Assembly: GCF_039812505.1 (NCBI RefSeq)
Contig: NZ_JBDIAQ010000037.1
Span: forward strand, 1-27,671
Reading direction: 5' to 3'
DNA: 27,671 bases
DNA from: Intrasporangium_A sp039812505
GTDB taxonomy: Bacteria; Actinomycetota; Actinomycetes; Actinomycetales; Dermatophilaceae
This document shows positions 16,171-23,334 of the stretch, piece by piece (position 1 is the stretch's first letter; the number at the start of each line of letters is the position of its first letter). The notes beneath the pieces were generated by a model. The model made no database searches and was not told the origin of the DNA. It saw only the letters and a list, made by a program, of their open reading frames with translations. Position numbers and translations under genes: made by a program.

Positions 16171-17409
16171 ATGTCGTCACACGAAGCCGTCGCCCACATC
16201 GAGGGTGAGGTCCGTGAGCTCGTCCGACGCTCCGGCATCGACCCGACCCGGGACAGCACCGAGATGCGGCAGCTGGTGCTCGATGCGGTGCAGGACTACG
16301 ACGAGCGCTCGCTGCACGGCGGGCTGCCCACGCTCGGGGACACCGCGACGGCGGTGCGCTCGATCCTGTCCGTCGTGGCCGGCTACGGTCCGCTCCAGCA
16401 GTACTTCGACGACCCGACCGTCGAGGAGCTCTGGATCAACGAGCCGTCCAAGGTCTTCGTCGCTCGCGGCGGCACGGCGGAGCTGACCCCGACCATCCTC
16501 ACCTCGGACGACGTGCGTGACCTTGTCGAGCGCATGCTCAAGAGCAGCGGTCGCCGGGTGGACCTCTCCTCGCCCTTCGTCGATGCCACCCTTCCGGACG
16601 GGTCGCGGCTGCACGTGGTCATCCCGGACATCAGCCGGGAGCACTGGCAGGTCAACGTCCGCAAGTTCGTCGTCAAGGCCGACCACCTCGAGGACCTGGT
16701 GCGGCTGGGCACCCTGACCAAGCAGGCGGCGACCTTCCTCGACGCCGCGGTCGCCAGCGGCCTGAACGTTCTCGTGGCGGGCGGGACGCAGGCCGGCAAG
16801 ACCACGCTGCTCAACTGCCTCTCCGCGGCCATCCCCCCTCGCGACCGGGTTGTGACCTGCGAGGAGGTCTTCGAGCTGCGCATCCCGCTGCGCGACGTCG
16901 CGGCCATGCAGTGCCGACAGCCGAGCCTCGAGGGCACCGGGGAGGTGCCCCTGCGGCGGCTCGTCAAGGAGGCGTTGCGGATGCGGCCCGCGCGGATCAT
17001 CGTCGGCGAGGTGCGACAGGCGGAGAGCCTCGACCTGCTCATCGCCCTGAACAGCGGCGTGCCCGGGATGTGCACGATCCACGCGAACAGCGCCCGCGAG
17101 GCCGTCACCAAGATGTGCACCCTGCCGCTGCTGGCCGGCGACAACGTGTCGAGCCGGTTCGTGGTGCCCACGGTCGCGGCATCCGTGGACATCGTCGTGC
17201 ACGTCGCGCTCGAACGCGACGGCAGTCGACGGGTCCGCGAGATCGTCGCCGTCCCCGGCCGGGCCGAGGGCGATGTCATCGAGATCGCCGACCTGTTCGT
17301 GACGCGCAGGAACAGGCTCGTCCGGGCGGACGGGTTCCCCCCACACCGTGAGGCGTTCGAACGGGCCGGGTACGACCTGGCCGCCCTGCTCGCGCAAGGT
17401 GAGCGCTGA
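16171..17409 (+). CDS. tadA: Tad/Flp pilus assembly ATPase
   Basis: This 412-residue hexameric secretion ATPase (TadA/CpaF, GSPII_E family) powers pilus assembly at the cytoplasmic face. Motifs: Walker A GGTQAGKTT (204-212), Asp-box region VVTCEEVFEL (227-236), Walker B RIIVGEVR (275-282) and His box GMCTIHANSARE (299-310). The N-terminal domain (1-130) with YGPLQQYFDDPTVEELWIN is typical. The ATG at 16171 has AGGGAG 5 bases upstream; the open frame further upstream belongs to non-coding DNA. Its stop overlaps tadB as TGATG, so it is the first gene of tadABC. Confidence 0.92.
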   Translation: MSSHEAVAHIEGEVRELVRRSGIDPTRDSTEMRQLVLDAVQDYDERSLHGGLPTLGDTATAVRSILSVVAGYGPLQQYFDDPTVEELWINEPSKVFVARGGTAELTPTILTSDDVRDLVERMLKSSGRRVDLSSPFVDATLPDGSRLHVVIPDISREHWQVNVRKFVVKADHLEDLVRLGTLTKQAATFLDAAVASGLNVLVAGGTQAGKTTLLNCLSAAIPPRDRVVTCEEVFELRIPLRDVAAMQCRQPSLEGTGEVPLRRLVKEALRMRPARIIVGEVRQAESLDLLIALNSGVPGMCTIHANSAREAVTKMCTLPLLAGDNVSSRFVVPTVAASVDIVVHVALERDGSRRVREIVAVPGRAEGDVIEIADLFVTRRNRLVRADGFPPHREAFERAGYDLAALLAQGER

Positions 17410-18275
17410 TGTCTCCGGTGGTCGTCGGCATCGTGTTCGGGCTCGGCGTGTTCTGCATCTACTGGTCCTTCTGGCCGCAGCAGGAGCGTCCGCGTCGCGC
17501 GCGGACCGGCGGCTTCACGGCCGACCTGCGCGACCACCTGACCCAGGCCGGGTACGCCTCCGTGACGCCGGGCAACCTCGTCGTGGGATCCGTCGTCCTG
17601 TTCGTGCTGGTCTTCCTGGGCGTCATGCTCGTCGTCGGGGTGGTCCCGATCGCGCTCTGCTTCGCGGCGATCGCCGGGCTCGGCCCGATCACCCTGGTCC
17701 GCGCCCGGGCCCGGGACCGGCGCGGCAAGCTGCGTGACCTGTGGCCCGACGCCGTGGACAACATCACCTCGGGCATCCGCGCCGGGCTCGCCCTTCCCGA
17801 GGCGCTGGCCCAGCTCGCCGTCCGCGGGCCCGAGGAGCTGCGCCCGGCCTTCGCCGCCTTCGCGGAGGACTACCGCACGACCGGCCGCTTCCACGACTGC
17901 CTCGACCGGCTCAAGGACCGGCTGCGTGACCCGGTGGCCGACCGACTCGTCGAGTCGCTGCGGATCGCCCGTGAGGTCGGCGGCAGCGAGCTCGGCACCC
18001 TGCTGCGCACCCTGTCCTCCTTCCTGCGTGAGGATGCCCGCACCCGCGCCGAGCTCGAGGCCCGACAGAGCTGGACGGTCGGGGCTGCCCGGCTCGCCGT
18101 GGCCGCCCCGTGGGTCGTCCTCGGGATGCTGGCCATGCGCGGCCAGTCACTTGCCAGCTACTCCAGGCCCGCGGGATGGCTGATCCTGATCATCGGCGCT
18201 GCGGTCTGCGTCGTGGCCTATCGGATCATGGTCTGGATCGGGCGCCTCCCCGAGGAAGAGCGGGTGCTGCGATGA
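17409..18275 (+). CDS. tadB: Tad pilus inner-membrane platform protein TadB
   Basis: This 288-residue type II secretion F-domain protein has membrane helices near 2-20, 55-90, about 228-246 and 250-275, and a cytoplasmic T2SF domain (about 105-225, with WPDAVDNITSGIRAGLALPEAL and LRIAREVGGSELGTLLRTLSSFLRED). It forms the membrane platform with TadC. The start ATG overlaps the tadA stop by one base. tadC begins 13 bases after its stop with GAGGAAGG as ribosome binding site. Confidence 0.9.
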   Translation: MSPVVVGIVFGLGVFCIYWSFWPQQERPRRARTGGFTADLRDHLTQAGYASVTPGNLVVGSVVLFVLVFLGVMLVVGVVPIALCFAAIAGLGPITLVRARARDRRGKLRDLWPDAVDNITSGIRAGLALPEALAQLAVRGPEELRPAFAAFAEDYRTTGRFHDCLDRLKDRLRDPVADRLVESLRIAREVGGSELGTLLRTLSSFLREDARTRAELEARQSWTVGAARLAVAAPWVVLGMLAMRGQSLASYSRPAGWLILIIGAAVCVVAYRIMVWIGRLPEEERVLR

Positions 18276-19182
18276 GGAAGGTAGACCAGTGAGGGGCTCG
18301 GTGGGTGTCCTCGGCCTGCTGCCGGGCTCCGGTTGGTCGTGGGCCGGCGCCGCGGTGGGCCTGCTCGCCCTGGCCGGCGTCGCGCTCGTCGTCGCCGGCC
18401 TGCCGATGATGCGCCGGCCCAGCCTGGACGAGCGGCTCGCACCGTACCTGCGCGACGCGGTCCGGCCCTCGACGTTGCTGACCGCTCCACCCCCGGCGTC
18501 CGGCTTCCTGGGCCTGGGGACTCTCGTGGCTCCCTACCTGCGCAGCCTGGGCATGCGGGTCGACGCGCTGCTCGGCGGTTCGGCGAGCGTGGTGCGGCGC
18601 CAGCAACGTGCCGGGCAGCACCCGGACCTGGAAGGGTTCCGGGCGCAGCAGGTGCTCTCGGGATTCGGCGGTGTGGTGGTGGCGATGCTGGTCACCGGGC
18701 TGATGGCCGCCTCCAAGGGCAGCCTGTCCCTCGTCATGCTCGTCATGCTGGTCGTCGTCGGCGCGATCTCCGGAGTCGTGCTGCGCGACGTGCTGTTGTC
18801 CCGGTCGGCGCACCGGCGCGAGCAGCGCATGCTGGCCGAGTTCCCCACGGTGGCAGAGCTGCTCGCCCTCGCGGTGAGCGCCGGGGAGGGGGCGACCGGG
18901 GCCTTGGAGCGGGTCTGCCGGCTGTCGCACGGGGAGCTCTCCGACGAGCTACGGCGGTGTCTCGCCGACGCGCGAGCCGGCGCGAACCTGCCCACCGCCC
19001 TCGAAGGCCTCGCCCGGCGGACCGGACTGCTCAGCCTGAGCCGCTTCGTCGACGGCATCGTCGTCGCGGTCGAGCGCGGCACGCCGTTGGCCGAGGTGCT
19101 GCGGGCGCAAGCGCAGGACGTGCGCGAGCAGGGACGACGGGCGCTGATGGAGGAAGGCGCCCGCAAGGAGATCGCCATGATG

Positions 19183-19188
19183 GTCCCG
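19183..19188. other. attL core
   Basis: GTCCCG is the shared core; to its left is tadC, to its right is the element. Serine integrases exchange at a short central sequence, usually two bases, so the real crossover lies within or beside this hexamer. The paired copy is at 27595-27600. Confidence 0.75.
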
Positions 19189-19200
19189 CTTGTCAAGAGG

Positions 19201-19214
19201 TACCCTTGCAATTG
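19201..19214 (+). promoter_or_regulatory. Candidate -10 of a leaderless integrase promoter
   Basis: TACCCT (19201-19206) lies 7 bases before the GTG at 19214, the spacing expected when transcription starts at the first base of the start codon. In the circular form the bases upstream would come from the right end: TTGGTG (27590-27595) then falls exactly 17 bp before TACCCT. In the integrated state that place is taken by tadC sequence TGATGG, a poor -35. The promoter assignment is inference. Confidence 0.4.
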
Positions 19215-20560
19215 TGAGCACAGCAACCATCTATCTCAGGCAGTCTGAGGACAAGACCGGCGAGGCGGCCGCGGTGTCGCGCCAGCTGGCCGAGTGTCGC
19301 GAGTTCTGCGCAGCCAAGGGCTGGACCGTCCGCGACGTCTTCGAAGACAACGACCGGTCCGCCACGAGCGGCAAGGCGCGCCCGGCGTTCGATGCCCTGC
19401 TCGACAGCAAGCCTCAGCGCATCGTCGTGTGGCACATCGACCGGCTCGTGCGCGTCACCCGCGACCTCGAGCGCGTCATCGACCTGGGGGTGAACGTCCA
19501 CGCCGTGAAGTCCGGTCACATCGACCTGAGCAACCCTGCCGGCCGCGCCACTGCGCGCACCGTGACCGCGTGGTCGACCTACGAGGGTGAGCAGAAGGCG
19601 ATCCGCCAGAAGTCCGCCAACCGTCAGCGGGCGCAGAATGGGCGGGTGCTGTGGACGCGCCGACCGTTCGGTTTCGACCGTGACGGGGCCAACGTGCATG
19701 TCGTGAAGTCCGAGGCGGCAGAGATCCGCAAGGCCGCCCGAAAGGTGCTCAAGGGCTCCACCATGGCCGCGATCGTGGCCGACTGGAACGCGCGCGGGAT
19801 CACGACGACGACCGGGGGCCGCTGGTCCGTCACGACGCTGCGCAGGGTGCTGCTGAGCCCTCGGATGACCGGCCGCGCGGTGTCGGTAGGGATCGACTAC
19901 GGCAAGCAGCTGCCCGTGATCCTCGACGACGACACGGCCGACCGGCTCAGGGCCACGCTCACCGACCCTCGACGGAAGTCCGCCCCGTCGACCACGACGA
20001 AGCACCTGTTGAGCGGGCTGGTCCTGTGCGGGCGCGACGGGTGCGACAACGCTCCGATGTTCGCCACGAGCAACGCACAGGGGCTCATGATCTACCGGTG
20101 CCGGACGTGCTACGGGGGCCGGAGCATGGAGCGCGTCGACGAGGTGGTGCAGGGCACCGTGGTGGGCATCCTGAGCCGTCCTGACGCCGCGGTGCTCTTC
20201 CATGCACCGGTGGACGTCAACGCGCTGCGCGAAGAGGTCGTGACGCTGCGGGACCGGCGCGACGGGCTGGCCGAGCTGCTGGCCCTCGGGCTGATGGCCC
20301 GCGAGGCCGTCAAGGACTCGGCGCAGCGGCTGACCAGCCAGATTGCCGACCTCGAGCGGAAGATCGACGCTGCCAACGGCGCGTCGCCCGTGGCTCGCGT
20401 CCTCGGCGCCGAGGACGTCGCCGCGGCATACGGCGCGCTGTCGCTGATGGACAAGCGCGAGGTGATCCGCACGCTCATGACGGTGCGGATCCTGCCCGTG
20501 GGCAAGGGTGTGCGGTTCCGGCCCGAGCACGTCGACATGACCCCGAGGGGGCAGAAGTGA
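19214..20560 (+). CDS. Large serine recombinase (integrase)
   Basis: This 448-residue protein has an N-terminal resolvase domain with IYLRQSEDKTGE (catalytic serine S11), DNDRSATSGKARPAFDALL and HIDRLVR; a recombinase domain (about 150-260); a zinc ribbon with cysteines in LVLCGRDGC and YRCRTC; and a coiled-coil insertion (about 335-390). Large serine integrases recombine attP with attB in one direction and need a directionality factor for excision. GTG at 19214 is preferred because STATIYLRQS is the usual N-terminus; an upstream in-frame TTG at 19190 would add 8 residues. It lies next to attL and is transcribed in the same direction as the tad genes, so tad read-through could also reach it. 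Confidence 0.92.
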   Translation: MSTATIYLRQSEDKTGEAAAVSRQLAECREFCAAKGWTVRDVFEDNDRSATSGKARPAFDALLDSKPQRIVVWHIDRLVRVTRDLERVIDLGVNVHAVKSGHIDLSNPAGRATARTVTAWSTYEGEQKAIRQKSANRQRAQNGRVLWTRRPFGFDRDGANVHVVKSEAAEIRKAARKVLKGSTMAAIVADWNARGITTTTGGRWSVTTLRRVLLSPRMTGRAVSVGIDYGKQLPVILDDDTADRLRATLTDPRRKSAPSTTTKHLLSGLVLCGRDGCDNAPMFATSNAQGLMIYRCRTCYGGRSMERVDEVVQGTVVGILSRPDAAVLFHAPVDVNALREEVVTLRDRRDGLAELLALGLMAREAVKDSAQRLTSQIADLERKIDAANGASPVARVLGAEDVAAAYGALSLMDKREVIRTLMTVRILPVGKGVRFRPEHVDMTPRGQK

Positions 20561-20895
20561 GCACCGAGTGGCAGATCCCGGTGGTGTGCACCGACCGGGG
20601 CCGGCATAGGCGAACCGTCATCACTCACATCGTCGGCGGCACAGGACCTGACGGCGAGCGGTTCCGCCACATGACCAGCCTCGGGGAAGATCCGCGCTGG
20701 ATACCCCCGTCGGCGGGCTCCGATCCGGGGGACGGAGGATCGCGCGAGTCCTACCAGTTCAAGTGCCCGCGGTGCCCGCGCGAGGTGCGCGTGAATGGCG
20801 ACCGGTGGTGGACCGGGGTGCGCGCATGGTTCGAGGCGAATGCCGATGCCGGCGTGTCGCGGTTGCCGGACCTGGATCTCAGTCTGCTATCTTGA
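20557..20895 (+). CDS. Small hypothetical protein with CxxC pair
   Basis: The 112-residue product is not recognised. It begins at GTG 20557 overlapping the integrase stop (GTGA), so it is translated with it. FKCPRCPRE (C70, C73) followed by a Trp-rich DRWWTGVRAWFEAN segment, plus C11 and H17 near the N-terminus, suggest a small zinc-binding fold. Its place right after the integrase would suit a recombination directionality factor, but there is no sequence evidence for that. Confidence 0.65.
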   Translation: MSTEWQIPVVCTDRGRHRRTVITHIVGGTGPDGERFRHMTSLGEDPRWIPPSAGSDPGDGGSRESYQFKCPRCPREVRVNGDRWWTGVRAWFEANADAGVSRLPDLDLSLLS

Positions 20896-20910
20896 CTTAC
20901 AACGGTGTAA
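20863..20910 (+). promoter_or_regulatory. Promoter with overlapping palindromic operator
   Basis: An extended -10 TGCTATCTT (20885/20886-20893) follows TTGCCG (20863-20868, 19-bp spacer). Directly after it is TTACAACGGTGTAA (20897-20910), palindromic at 12 of 14 positions with perfect TTACA/TGTAA arms. It would cover the transcription start, the classic place for a repressor. It drives the leader and gene module that begins at 21002. The repressor is not identified. Confidence 0.45.
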
Positions 20911-20919
20911 CTATCACCG

Positions 20920-20998
20920 CCCCCGGCCCGTCGGGGGAAACATGACGGGTCTCTAGGCCGCTCACCCGGTGGCGTGATTTCGCACGCCACGGAGTGAA
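20920..20998 (+). ncRNA. Structured 5' leader: H-type pseudoknot plus hairpin beside the ribosome binding site
   Basis: Stem 1 pairs CCCCC (20920-20924) with GGGGG (20933-20937). Stem 2 pairs CCCGTC (20927-20932) with GACGGG (20944-20949). The order makes an H-type pseudoknot with loops of 2, 0 and 6 bases, the last being AAACAT. Downstream GTGGCGTG (20969-20976) and CACGCCAC (20983-20990) form a perfect 8-bp hairpin with loop ATTTCG; TCAC (20962-20965) can pair with GTGA (20994-20997) and thereby enclose the GGAG ribosome binding site (20991-20994) of the gene at 21002. It matches no riboswitch class that I recognise. Function is inferred as translation control. Confidence 0.55.
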
Positions 20999-21001
20999 AA
21001 C

Positions 21002-21235
21002 ATGGCCAGACCTTGGACCAAGGTCCGATCCGACATCGCGGTTGCACACCGCAAGGACCCGAACGCCGACACGACGGAGCTCAAGCGGGAGCTCAAGGAG
21101 TCGCGGCTCGAGGACTACATCGCTCGCACGGTGGCCGAGTGGCCGCCGCTGACGACTGAGCAGCTCGACCGGCTCGCCCTGCTGCTGCGGGGTGCCGATA
21201 CGTCCGCCCCTCCCACCCGAGGCGGTGTCGGGTGA
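21002..21235 (+). CDS. Small conserved element protein, unknown function
   Basis: This 77-residue protein is charged and helical, with ELKRELKESRLEDYIARTVAEWPPLTTEQLDRLALLLRG. The PPLTxEQxDRLAxLLR ending recalls small proteins carried by many actinobacterial integrated elements; that is memory of a pattern, not a search. ATG 21002 has GGAG 7 bases upstream, right at the foot of the leader hairpin. It is the first gene of the operator-controlled module, so a regulatory or excision role is possible. Confidence 0.75.
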   Translation: MARPWTKVRSDIAVAHRKDPNADTTELKRELKESRLEDYIARTVAEWPPLTTEQLDRLALLLRGADTSAPPTRGGVG

Positions 21236-21603
21236 GTTCCACTGTCGTCACAAGGGATTCCGTTCCCAGCGAGGCCGAGGCGCTGCCCTGGCCGCGTGAG
21301 TCCGTCGCCCGTGTCCGCTACCGGCTCGACGCCCTCGGGGTCGACGCGTTGGCCGGCTCGGACTACCTCGCCCGTCAGGCCGCCCTCGAGGTGCGCGACG
21401 TCGAGCGCTACACGCGCCGCATGTCCGACGCCGACCTCGTCGCGGGTGCCGCCGAGGCGCACCGACTCGCAGAGGCCGAGGTGGGGTGGCAGCCACGCCG
21501 GGGCGACCTGCTGCGCGTGCGCTCGAGGCCGAGCATGGCCCGTACGCCGCGACTGTCCAGCGGCGAGGCCGTCGTGGGGGTGGGCGCGAATGGCCACGCC
21601 TGA
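21232..21603 (+). CDS. Hypothetical protein
   Basis: The 123-residue product is not recognised. It starts at GTG 21232, overlapping the previous stop as GTGA, which supports it being real. It is rich in acidic and arginine residues with predicted helices (SVARVRYRLDALGVDALAGSD; DADLVAGAAEAHRLAEAEVGW) and no cysteine. It overlaps the next gene by 14 bases. Confidence 0.6.
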   Translation: MSSTVVTRDSVPSEAEALPWPRESVARVRYRLDALGVDALAGSDYLARQAALEVRDVERYTRRMSDADLVAGAAEAHRLAEAEVGWQPRRGDLLRVRSRPSMARTPRLSSGEAVVGVGANGHA

Positions 21604-21907
21604 CAACGAAACTCGCCCCGGCGTGGGAACCGAGGCGAGTCAAAAGCGTTTCGCAGGCGCTGGGTCCAAGTGTACCGGATGGACCGCCGCCGAGGTGGAC
21701 GCCGAGCGACACGCCGCATATCTGGCCGGATATGACCAGGGCGTCATGCACGCGAACCGCGTTGCAGCACAGGCCATCGCTCAGGAGCTGCTGTCCGCTC
21801 AGGCCGCCGAGATGGCCGGTTGGGCGCGTCGTGAGGCGACCCGGAACCACGGGCCCGCGTGGGCCGCTCTCGTGTGCGACGACGGGAGCACCGATGACGC
21901 TGCCTGA
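21590..21907 (+). CDS. Hypothetical protein
   Basis: This 105-residue product is not recognised. ATG 21590 has a GGGGGTGG site 6-13 bases upstream inside the previous gene. The middle (AAEVDAERHAAYLAGYDQGVMHANRVAAQAIAQELLSAQAAEMAGWARRE) is a long helical segment, possibly a coiled coil. It overlaps its neighbours by 14 bases on both sides. It is just upstream of the AAA-like ATPase and may act with it. Confidence 0.6.
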   Translation: MATPDNETRPGVGTEASQKRFAGAGSKCTGWTAAEVDAERHAAYLAGYDQGVMHANRVAAQAIAQELLSAQAAEMAGWARREATRNHGPAWAALVCDDGSTDDAA

Positions 21908-22970
21908 CACCTACGTGAGCGCCGACGACTACAACGAGGACGGCGCGCGGATCCGCTCGACGTGGGCGCCTGTCGACCTGTCGGCCGCGCTCGACGGCAC
22001 GTGGACGCCGCCGGCACCCTCGGTCGGGCTGCGCAGTGACGGGGTGGGGCTGTTCTACCCCGGCAAGGCTCATACCGTCTCTGGCGAGTCCGAGTCGCTG
22101 AAGACATGGTTTGTGCTGTCGGCCGCGCGGGACGAGATCACGAACGGTGAGCACGTCGTGTTCGTCGACTTCGAGGACGACGCCGGCCCGGTCGTGGCGC
22201 GGCTGCTGCTGATGGGCGCCAACCCTGACCGGATCGGCGGCCTGTTCCACTACGTGCGGCCTGAGTCGCCGCTGTCCGAGGGGCAGGGGTGGGCCGACCT
22301 CGAGGCGCTGCTCTATGACGTGCGCCCGTCCCTGGCCGTGGTCGACGGGGTGACCGAGGGGATGACGCTGCACGGGCTCGACCCGCTCAGCAACCGTGAC
22401 GCCGCGACGTTCGGAAGGCTGCTGCCACGTCGTCTCACCGCGGCCGGTGCCGCCGCCGTCTCGCTCGACCACCTGACGAAATCGACCGAGACGCGCGGCC
22501 GGTACGCGCTCGGGGCCGTGCACAAGCTCAACGGGCTGGACGGCGCCGCCTACGTGCTCGAGGGCCGCAAGGCGGCCGGGATTGGGCTGGTGGGCCGCTC
22601 CACGGTGCGCATCGCCAAGGATCGGCCCGGACAGCTGCGCAAGCACGCGCTGCCGTCATCGGGCGGGCTGCACTGGTTCGCCGACGTCGTGCTCGACGCG
22701 ACCACGGAGGGGCTGGCCGATATCGACGTGGTGGCGCCCGAGGCACATGCGCCCGGCGGCACTGACGTCAGGCCCACTCATCTCATGGCGAAGATCAGCG
22801 CCGTGCTGGCCGACAAGGGCCCGCTCTCGCAGCGCCAGATCCTCGCCCTCGTGGGTGGGAAGCGTGACTATGCGATCAAGGCGCTGACCTTCCTCACGAT
22901 TGACGGACACGTGACCGAGAAGACCCCTCATCAGCTCATCAAGCCCTACGACGAGGACGGTTCCAAGTGA
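21894..22970 (+). CDS. RecA/AAA-like ATPase with C-terminal winged helix, probable replication protein
   Basis: This 358-residue protein has a RepA/DnaB-like P-loop core. The nucleotide loop is SGESESLKTW (G64-T71), a GxxxxxKT form that lacks the second glycine of the usual Walker A. VVFVDFEDDAG follows, then PSLAVVDGVTEG (D151) as Walker B and AVSLDHLTKS as a sensor-like strand. Residues about 297-345 look like a winged helix (KGPLSQRQILALVGGKRDYAIKAL). It resembles ATPases used by actinobacterial plasmids and phages to start replication. ATG 21894 has GGGAG upstream. The iteron-like repeats begin only a few bases after its end, which supports an initiator or helicase role. Confidence 0.75.
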   Translation: MTLPDTYVSADDYNEDGARIRSTWAPVDLSAALDGTWTPPAPSVGLRSDGVGLFYPGKAHTVSGESESLKTWFVLSAARDEITNGEHVVFVDFEDDAGPVVARLLLMGANPDRIGGLFHYVRPESPLSEGQGWADLEALLYDVRPSLAVVDGVTEGMTLHGLDPLSNRDAATFGRLLPRRLTAAGAAAVSLDHLTKSTETRGRYALGAVHKLNGLDGAAYVLEGRKAAGIGLVGRSTVRIAKDRPGQLRKHALPSSGGLHWFADVVLDATTEGLADIDVVAPEAHAPGGTDVRPTHLMAKISAVLADKGPLSQRQILALVGGKRDYAIKALTFLTIDGHVTEKTPHQLIKPYDEDGSK

Positions 22971-23257
22971 GCAGCGTTCCCCGTTCCCCAAGCGTTCCCC
23001 AACCGTTCCCCGGTAACGGCGTAGACCCCCGTTCCCCCGTTCCCCTCCCTATATGGGAACGGGGAAAGGGGAACGGTCCCGAGGGGTGCGCCGACGACAA
23101 GCGTTCCCCTGTTCCCCAGCCGACATGCCTCGCCTGCGGCAAGCCGTCCCGGTTCAGCGTGTGCAGCGACTGCCTGGCCGCCAAGAGGGCACACCGACGC
23201 GAGGTCGCCAAGCAGCGGGCCGAACAGTGGCGCAAGCGGATGGAGACACGCCGATGA
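22967..23257 (+). CDS. Small zinc-ribbon protein whose N-terminal half overlaps the repeat array
   Basis: This 96-residue frame starts at GTG 22967 (GTGA overlap with the ATPase gene). Residues 4-50 are low-complexity, proline-rich sequence encoded by the GTTCCCC repeats. Residues 54-69 form a C-x2-C...C-x2-C zinc ribbon (CLACGKPSRFSVCSDC), followed by a basic helix (AAKRAHRREVAKQRAEQWRKR). A DNA-binding role is plausible. The protein may be real mainly from residue 50 on. It is similar to short cysteine-rich proteins next to terminase genes, but no family is assigned. Confidence 0.6.
   Translation: MSSVPRSPSVPQPFPGNGVDPRSPVPLPIWERGKGNGPEGCADDKRSPVPQPTCLACGKPSRFSVCSDCLAAKRAHRREVAKQRAEQWRKRMETRR
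22976..23117. repeat. GTTCCCC iteron-like array, candidate replication origin
   Basis: GTTCCCC occurs on the plus strand at 22976, 22983, 22994, 23005, 23031, 23039, 23103 and 23111, and inverted as GGGGAAC at 23068-23074, with a partial inverted GGGAAC at 23055-23060. Several spacings are 11 bp, about one helical turn. The more AT-rich CCCTATATGGG at 23047-23057 lies inside the array. It follows a replication-type ATPase gene directly. The origin role is inference. Confidence 0.6.
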
Positions 23258-23334
23258 CACCGCGAGTTTTTGGGATCCAGCGCCCAGCCACGACCCCGCT
23301 CCTGCAGCCACACACACACGAGGAGTCGCCGTGA
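23254..23334 (+). CDS. Possible 26-residue coupled micro-gene
   Basis: ATG 23254 overlaps the previous stop as ATGA, and its TGA overlaps the next start as GTGA. Both ends are thus coupled, as elsewhere in the element. The product (MTPRVFGIQRPATTPLL...) has no known family. A short spacer read by chance is equally possible. Confidence 0.3.
   Translation: MTPRVFGIQRPATTPLLQPHTHEESP

Larger units (their letters stand above)
18289..19248 (+). pseudogene. tadC: tadC 5' portion, interrupted by the integrated element
   Basis: The GTG start at 18289 (GAGGAAGG 7 bases upstream) opens a TadC-type T2SF protein: N-terminal helix, paired helices near 125-170, and a T2SF domain (about 180-295, FPTVAELLALAVSAGEGATGALERV). 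Native coding ends after codon 300 (MMVP, base 19188). The frame then runs into element DNA for 19 unrelated residues (LVKRYPCNCEHSNHLSQAV) and stops at 19248. The missing C-terminal helix is found at 27601-27671. The interrupted protein lacks its last membrane helix, so it is probably not functional while the element is integrated. Confidence 0.88.

Noticed and set aside
15944..16259. Longer N-terminus (extra 105 codons) for the FtsK-like protein
   Set aside because: It would cross the divergent tadA promoter and start; the GTG at 15944 has a strong ribosome binding site and the family domain starts there.
19190..19213. TTG 19190 as integrase start
   Set aside because: The extra residues SRGTLAIV do not match the usual N-terminus; GTG 19214 places the catalytic serine at the usual position and fits a leaderless transcript.
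22976..23117. CRISPR array
   Set aside because: The repeats are only 7 bp, irregularly spaced and without unique spacers of constant length.
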